The notes under the pieces: generated by a model
What the model saw: only the letters and a program-made list of their open reading frames with translations
What the model was told of the DNA's origin: nothing
The model's database searches: none
Translations under genes and position numbers: made by a program
Source of the DNA: Lentzea sp. NEAU-D7
GTDB lineage: Bacteria > Actinomycetota > Actinomycetes > Mycobacteriales > Pseudonocardiaceae
NCBI RefSeq assembly: GCF_026242055.1
Contig: NZ_JAPJDL010000021.1
Span: 106,263 to 170,262 of the forward strand
Reading direction: 5' to 3'
DNA: 64,000 bases
Shown here: positions 59,819 to 64,000 of the stretch, in pieces
Numbering within the stretch: position 1 is the first letter of the stretch
Layout of the letters: each line of letters starts with the position of its first letter

Positions 59819-60699
59819 GCTCCGGGACCCTGAGCTCCGCCTATGCCGCCTGCCGCCGGGTCAACGCGCGGTACGGCAGGACGTTCTTCCTGGCGACGAC
59901 GCTGCTGCGGCCCGACCAGCGGCCGGCGGTGCACGCGTTGTACGCGTTCGCGCGCTGGGCCGACGAGATCGTCGACGCCGCCGGCGTGGCCGACCGCGCG
60001 AGCGAGCTCGACGCGGTGGAACGACTCCTGGACGAGGAGCCGTCGAACCCGGTCCTGCTCGCACTGGCCGACACGATGCGCCGCTACGACATCGACAGGG
60101 CGCTGTTCACCGACTTCCTCGCGTCGATGCGGATGGACCTCGACGTGACGGAGTACGCGGACCTCGACGCGCTGGGTGTCTACATGCACGGCTCCGCGGA
60201 GGTCATCGGGCTGCAGATGCTGCCGGTGCTCGGCACCGTCGTGCCCCGCGAGGAGGCCGCGCCGTACGCGGCACGGCTCGGGACGGCGTTCCAGCTCACG
60301 AACTTCCTGCGCGACGTCGGCGAGGACCTCGACCGCGGCCGGGTGTACCTGCCGCAGGACGTGCTCGCCGCGCACGGCGTCGACCGAGACCTGTTGCAAT
60401 GGGTTCGTCGCCATCGGCGCGCAAACGACCGGGTGCAAAGGGCGCTCGACGACCTCGTCGCGCACACGTATGCGACATATCGGTCGGCGGAGCCGGGCAT
60501 CGACATGCTGTCGGCGGCGTCACGCCCCTGTGTACGCACTGCATACACGCTGTATCGCGACATCCTCGGGCTAGTCGGCTGCGAGGTGCTGTGGCGGCGT
60601 GTAGCCGTGCCGAACGCACGACGGTTCGCGGTGGCAGTGCCCGGCGCCGGCCGGGCACTGCTCGCTCGAACCCCGCTCGCCCGCGCGGCGGCGCGATGA
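59815..60699 (+). CDS. crtB: phytoene/squalene synthase family protein
   Basis: A 294-residue trans-isoprenyl synthase. Motifs: R-W-A-D-E-I-V-D (first Asp-rich), Y-M-H-G-S-A-E-V-I-G-L, and F-L-R-D-V-G-E-D-L-D-R-G-R (second). The pattern matches phytoene synthase. With the nearby GGPP synthase it could make phytoene; no desaturase is in the window. Coupled to mptA by ATGA, an unusual partnership. Confidence 0.85.
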   Translation: MSSGTLSSAYAACRRVNARYGRTFFLATTLLRPDQRPAVHALYAFARWADEIVDAAGVADRASELDAVERLLDEEPSNPVLLALADTMRRYDIDRALFTDFLASMRMDLDVTEYADLDALGVYMHGSAEVIGLQMLPVLGTVVPREEAAPYAARLGTAFQLTNFLRDVGEDLDRGRVYLPQDVLAAHGVDRDLLQWVRRHRRANDRVQRALDDLVAHTYATYRSAEPGIDMLSAASRPCVRTAYTLYRDILGLVGCEVLWRRVAVPNARRFAVAVPGAGRALLARTPLARAAAR

Positions 60700-60707
60700 A
60701 CCCCGCT

Positions 60708-61106
60708 TTAGACCACGACCACGGCGACGATGTTCGACGTCGCGGAGGCGTAGACGCTCGTGCCGGGGAAGTAGAGGCGCAGGTCGGCGGACGCGTCGAT
60801 GCTGAGCTTCGCGGTGAACGTCGAGTTCGGCTGGCAGCTGCGGGTGTAGATGTTCGTCCACACCGAGGCACCGACCCTGACCTGCGCGAACACGTCGAGG
60901 CCCAGAGTGAGCCGACGCTCGCCCTTGGCGCCGAACTTGCCCTTGATCTGGAGCTGGTCGCCCTTCTTCAGCTTGACCTTGGCGCCACCCGCGTCGAGTT
61001 CGAGCGTGGTGGGCTTGGCCTGCACCGACGGGGCGGCGGTCGCGGCGACCGGCGCGAGGAGCAGCCCGAGGGCGGTGAGACCGGCGACGAGAGTTTTGGT
61101 GATCAT
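60708..61106 (-). CDS. small secreted protein
   Basis: About 132 residues with a cleavable signal peptide (about 1-27, A-T-A-A-P). The mature part is beta-rich with two cysteines at most (S-C-Q), and basic K-V-K-L-K-K. Not recognised. ATG 61106, or GTG 61112 upstream. Convergent with crtB. Confidence 0.7.
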   Translation of the reverse strand: MITKTLVAGLTALGLLLAPVAATAAPSVQAKPTTLELDAGGAKVKLKKGDQLQIKGKFGAKGERRLTLGLDVFAQVRVGASVWTNIYTRSCQPNSTFTAKLSIDASADLRLYFPGTSVYASATSNIVAVVVV

Positions 61107-61121
61107 GTGCACCAGCTCAGG

Positions 61122-61160
61122 GGTTCCAGGCGTCTCCCGCTCGCTGAGACGCCTGGAACC
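61122..61160 (-). terminator. terminator after the Rv2175c-like gene
   Basis: A perfect 15-bp stem (61122-61136 with 61146-61160), 9-base loop, 15 bases after the stop of the Rv2175c-like gene and 15 bases upstream of the secreted-protein start. Confidence 0.9.
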
Positions 61161-61175
61161 GCTGCAACGGGTGAA

Positions 61176-61541
61176 CTAGAAACCCATGGCCTGCGCGCGG
61201 CGCTTTACCTCACGCCCACGGTCTCCGCGCAATGCTTCGATCGGAGTGCCAGGGAGGCTTTCGTCCTCCGTGAAGAGCCAGCGCAGGATCTCGTCCGTGG
61301 AGTAGTTCTGGTCGCGCAGCACCGTGATGGTGCCGGGCAGACCCTTCACCACCCCTCCGGCAGCGAGGAACGCCTCGGGGACGACGAGAACGCCGGCCCG
61401 CCGCTCGGCGAGCAGTTGCCCGTCGCGCAGCATTTGGTGGACCCGGGTGACCGGAAGTCCCATTCGGTCGGCCACCTCGGGGAGAGGAAGAACCTCCAGG
61501 TCGGCAGCCAATACATCCGCAGCGGCAGGAATCGCACTCAC
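61176..61541 (-). CDS. Rv2175c-like DNA-binding protein
   Basis: About 121 residues (up to 144 if started at 61610) with a predicted winged helix-turn-helix: L-P-E-V-A-D-R-M-G-L-P-V-T-R-V-H-Q-M-L. It corresponds to Rv2175c, a DNA-binding protein that PknL phosphorylates in M. tuberculosis. It is divergent from pknL. GTG 61541 is the start I prefer from the conserved region; the ends of the two genes' 5' regions nearly touch. Confidence 0.85.
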   Translation of the reverse strand: MSAIPAAADVLAADLEVLPLPEVADRMGLPVTRVHQMLRDGQLLAERRAGVLVVPEAFLAAGGVVKGLPGTITVLRDQNYSTDEILRWLFTEDESLPGTPIEALRGDRGREVKRRAQAMGF

Positions 61542-61618
61542 GGGGGTCACGATGCCATAACCGAACTGGGAACGCCCTTCCGCCAACCGGGTCATCCTGA
61601 GCTTTACCATCTCGCACT

Positions 61619-63655
61619 GTGGAGAGGTCGGTTTCGAACGTGATGGGTGGACTGCTGGAGCAGCGCTACCGGGTGGACTCCGTGCTCGCGCGCGGCGGCA
61701 TGTCCACCGTCTATCGAGGTCGTGACACCCGCCTCGATCGAGATGTGGCCATCAAGGTGATGGATCCTCACCTGACGGCGGACCCCGCGTTCGTGGCGCG
61801 CTTCGAACGCGAGGCGCGTGCGGCGGCCCAGTTGCACCACCCGGCAGTGGTGTCCGTGCACGACCAGGGCGTCGACGGTGACCAGGTGTACCTGGTGATG
61901 GAGCTGATCGACGGCGGCAACCTCCGTGACCTGCTCAACCAGCGCGGCAAGCTCGTTCCCGCCGTGGCGTTGAGCATCCTCGGGCCGGTGCTGTCGGCTT
62001 TGGGCGCCGCTCACCGCGCGGGGCTCGTGCACCGGGACGTGAAACCGGAGAACGTGCTGATCGGGCCGGGTGGCCAGGTCAAGGTGGCGGACTTCGGGCT
62101 GGCCCGTGCGATCGCCGAGAACGGCGTCACGAGCGACAGCGAGATCCTGGGCACTGTCGCCTACCTTTCACCTGAACAGGTGGAATCGGGCACCGCGAAC
62201 GCGCGCAGTGACGTCTACTCGGCCGGCATCGTGCTCTACGAGATGCTGGCGGGTCAGGCGCCCTACCGCGGCGAGACGCCCATCTCGGTGGCCTACCAGC
62301 ACGTGAACTCGGACGTCCCGTCGGTTCCGGAGATCCCGCTGGCGCTCGACACGCTGGTGCGCAAGGCGACGCGGCGCGACCCGCTGCTGCGGCCCGCGAA
62401 CGCCGACGCGTTCCTGGCCGAGCTGGAGCGCGTGGGCGCGGAGCTGGGCCTCACGCCCCAGCCGGTGCCCGTGCCCGGTTCGGCGCCCGAGAACGACAGG
62501 ACGGTCGTCATGCGGCCGGTTCCCGTCGCGGTCGGTGCCACTCCCCCCTCCGCAGCCGAGCTGACCAGGCCCGTGGTGCCGAAGCCGCCGCTGAACTCGG
62601 CGGCGATGACGACGGTCAGCACCGGGCCTCCTCCGACGCCGCCTCCGGGCATTCCCGTCGGCGCCTCGGCGACGCGCACGATGCAGCGGCCGGAGCCGCC
62701 GCGCCGTCGTCCCCCGCAGAAGCGCAAGCCGAAGGTCGACCCGGTCGAGGAGGAGCGCAAGCGGCGCAAGAAGCTCTTCACGATCTGGGGTTCCGTGGCC
62801 GGCGTCGTGGTCGTCCTCGTCGGGCTGTTCACCTGGTACGTCGGGTCGAACCGCTACACGGAGATGCCGTCGGTGGCCGGGCAGTCCGAGCAGAACGCGA
62901 TGCTGCTGCTCTCGAAGGCCGACCTGACCGGGCTGGTCGAGAAGGTGCCGTCCAACGACGTGCCCAACGGCACGGTCATCAGCTCCGACCCCGGCCCTGG
63001 TGCCGAGCTGCGCAAGAACGACCAGGTGAAGCTCGTCGTGTCGCGCGGCAGGCCCGTGGTGCCGTTCGTCACCGCCGGGGCCGAGCAGGACGCCGTCACC
63101 AAGGAGATCCAGGCCTCGGGCCTCAAGGCGGTCAAGGACCCCGCGAAGGACGCGTTCCACGACACGGTGCCGATCGGCAAGGTCGTCGGCGTCGATCCGC
63201 GTCCCGGCACGGCGCTCGACCTCAACGCCCCGGTGACCCTCATCCTGAGCAAGGGCCCGCCGCCGCGCCTGCCGGTGCCGAACGTGACGGGCAAGACGAA
63301 GGACGAGGCGACCGCCGAGCTGCAGCGCGCCGGTCTGGAGGCGGTCGACGCGGGCGGCGAGGACGCGCCGGAGAACAACGGGTCGCGCGTGGTGCGGACG
63401 GATCCGCCCGCGGGCACGGTGCTGGACCCGACGCAGAACAAGCGGGTCACGCTCTTCTACCAGAACAACCAGGAGATCGAGGTTCCCGACGTCACCCGGC
63501 AGAAGGTGCGGGAGGCGAAAGAGGAGCTCGAACGGGCCGGCCTGAAGGTGCGGGTCGAGTTCAACAAGAGCAACAACGCGACCGTGGTGAACCAGTCGAT
63601 CCCGCCGCGCACGCGGGTGAAGCGAGGAACCGAGATCACGATCGTCGGCCTCTGA
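61619..63655 (+). CDS. pknL: Ser/Thr protein kinase PknL with PASTA repeats
   Basis: A 678-residue transmembrane kinase. Kinase domain residues about 13-275: G-loop L-A-R-G-G-M-S-T-V-Y, V-A-I-K-V Lys, H-R-D-V-K-P-E-N and D-F-G. A Pro-rich linker and basic stretch lead to the membrane helix (about 386-408). Four PASTA repeats follow (about 410-475, 477-543, 545-613, 615-678). M. tuberculosis PknL lacks PASTA repeats (from memory). Probably senses peptidoglycan fragments and phosphorylates the neighbouring Rv2175c-like protein. The start could also be ATG 61643. Confidence 0.9.
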   Translation: MERSVSNVMGGLLEQRYRVDSVLARGGMSTVYRGRDTRLDRDVAIKVMDPHLTADPAFVARFEREARAAAQLHHPAVVSVHDQGVDGDQVYLVMELIDGGNLRDLLNQRGKLVPAVALSILGPVLSALGAAHRAGLVHRDVKPENVLIGPGGQVKVADFGLARAIAENGVTSDSEILGTVAYLSPEQVESGTANARSDVYSAGIVLYEMLAGQAPYRGETPISVAYQHVNSDVPSVPEIPLALDTLVRKATRRDPLLRPANADAFLAELERVGAELGLTPQPVPVPGSAPENDRTVVMRPVPVAVGATPPSAAELTRPVVPKPPLNSAAMTTVSTGPPPTPPPGIPVGASATRTMQRPEPPRRRPPQKRKPKVDPVEEERKRRKKLFTIWGSVAGVVVVLVGLFTWYVGSNRYTEMPSVAGQSEQNAMLLLSKADLTGLVEKVPSNDVPNGTVISSDPGPGAELRKNDQVKLVVSRGRPVVPFVTAGAEQDAVTKEIQASGLKAVKDPAKDAFHDTVPIGKVVGVDPRPGTALDLNAPVTLILSKGPPPRLPVPNVTGKTKDEATAELQRAGLEAVDAGGEDAPENNGSRVVRTDPPAGTVLDPTQNKRVTLFYQNNQEIEVPDVTRQKVREAKEELERAGLKVRVEFNKSNNATVVNQSIPPRTRVKRGTEITIVGL

Positions 63656-63666
63656 CACGGGTAAAG

Positions 63667-63701
63667 CGAAGGGCCCCGCGTTCTCGACGCGGGGCCCTTC
63701 G
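63667..63701. terminator. bidirectional terminator between pknL and aroG
   Basis: A perfect 14-bp stem (63667-63680 with 63688-63701) and 7-base loop, followed by TTCTT, 12 bases after the pknL stop and 28 bases before the aroG stop. Confidence 0.92.
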
Positions 63702-63728
63702 TTCTTCAGCTCGTCTTCAGGAAACTCG

Positions 63729-64000
63729 TCAGGACCGCAGCATCTCGGCGACGAGGAACGCGAGCTCGAGCGACTGCTGCGTGTTCAGGCGCGGGTCGCA
63801 CGCCGTCTCGTAGCGGCCGGCGAGGTCGTCGTCGGAGATCTCCTGGGCGCCGCCGAGGCACTCGGTGACGTCCTCACCCGTGAGCTCGATGTGGATGCCG
63901 CCGGGGTGCGTGCCGAGACGGCGGTGCACCTCGAAGAAGCCCTGGACCTCGTCGACGATGCGGTCGAAGTGCCGGGTCTTGTAGCCGGTCGACGACTCGT
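63729..64000 (-). CDS. aroG: class II DAHP synthase, C-terminal part
   Basis: The last 90 residues of a class II 3-deoxy-D-arabino-heptulosonate-7-phosphate synthase; the rest is beyond the window end. The segments T-G-Y-K-T-R-H-F-D, G-T-H-P-G-G-I-H-I-E and E-T-A-C-D-P-R-L-N are characteristic of the plant/actinobacterial class (AroG, Rv2178c). It begins the shikimate pathway. The position after pknL agrees with mycobacterial order. Confidence 0.93.
   Translation of the reverse strand, partial: ESSTGYKTRHFDRIVDEVQGFFEVHRRLGTHPGGIHIELTGEDVTECLGGAQEISDDDLAGRYETACDPRLNTQQSLELAFLVAEMLRS

Noticed and set aside
1..64000. tRNA, rRNA, transposase, integrase or prophage genes
   Set aside because: None could be recognised in any intergenic region or frame; the intergenic spaces are short and accounted for.
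1..64000. Biosynthetic cluster (polyketide or nonribosomal peptide)
   Set aside because: No PKS, NRPS, RiPP or terpene-cyclase genes; crtB and idsA alone are core isoprenoid genes here.

Overview
The window is high-GC (about 70%) actinobacterial chromosome. Gene content and order point to the order Pseudonocardiales (a Lentzea/Saccharothrix/Actinosynnema-type genome is my inference; there is no rRNA gene to confirm it). Four blocks match the Mycobacterium tuberculosis gene order as I remember it: dapF-miaA-Rv2728c-DUF349-Rv2732c-miaB (1.9-8.7 kb), the Sdh1 operon with its Rv0250c-like first gene (16.4-20.1 kb), recA-recX with DUF3046 (37.1-39.1 kb), and lppM-metF-idsA-mptA-Rv2175c-pknL-aroG (55.5-64 kb). 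I see no transposase, integrase, phage gene, CRISPR array, rRNA or tRNA. It reads as ordinary vertically inherited chromosome with small accessory insertions between core blocks.

Layout. 0-1.9 kb: 3' part of an MFS exporter coupled to an SMP-30-type lactonase. 1.9-8.7 kb: lysine/peptidoglycan (dapF) and tRNA modification (miaA, miaB) genes, a DUF349 gene and a membrane-anchored ricin-type lectin. 8.8-15.3 kb: a glutamate-uptake locus made of a TAXI lipoprotein, a GluK/GluR-like two-component system and the divergent gluABCD ABC transporter. 15.3-16.4 kb: a small unknown gene and an orphan NarL-type regulator. 16.4-20.1 kb: Sdh1-type succinate dehydrogenase. 20.4-23.3 kb: Entner-Doudoroff edd and eda. 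23.5-29.2 kb: an unusual dikinase translationally coupled to an MFS transporter, facing a large LuxR-type ATPase regulator. 29.4-31.9 kb: SigL-like ECF sigma factor, anti-sigma factor and a divergent secreted tandem DUF4142 protein. 32-33.9 kb: a two-gene RNA-repair module (HD-Pnk plus RNA ligase). 33.9-37.1 kb: a membrane DUF4352-like protein, secreted trypsin-like protease, secreted hydrolase and OhrR/MarR regulator. 37.1-39.1 kb: recX, recA, DUF3046. 39.1-46.9 kb: MFS, membrane-anchored Hsp70-like protein and Lhr helicase. 46.9-48.6 kb: acdS (ACC deaminase) coupled to its GntR regulator. 48.8-55.4 kb: acetyltransferase, YbaK deacylase, LexA-box HEPN/MDMPI operon, PhoD-like phosphatase, VOC protein, DUF885 peptidase. 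55.5 kb to the end: lipoprotein, folate, isoprenoid, mannosyltransferase and phytoene genes, PknL with PASTA repeats, and the C-terminus of class II DAHP synthase.

The DNA-damage theme recurs: recA has both a LexA box and a PafBC/RecA-NDp-type promoter; a second perfect LexA box sits at a HEPN gene with a strong hairpin leader; Lhr and the RNA-repair pair are also nucleic-acid maintenance genes. The most unusual signals are (i) a dispersed family of at least five related intergenic hairpin repeats (22279, 22427, 31871, 48636, 53652), one of them a perfect 40-bp palindrome, (ii) the dikinase whose domain order resembles plant glucan water dikinase, (iii) the RNA-repair pair, (iv) the SOS-controlled HEPN/MDMPI operon with a possible attenuator, and (v) matching SigL-type promoters on both sides of the sigma-factor divergence. 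Start codons were moved inside the longest open frames where ribosome-binding sites, stop-start overlaps or family alignment indicated it.
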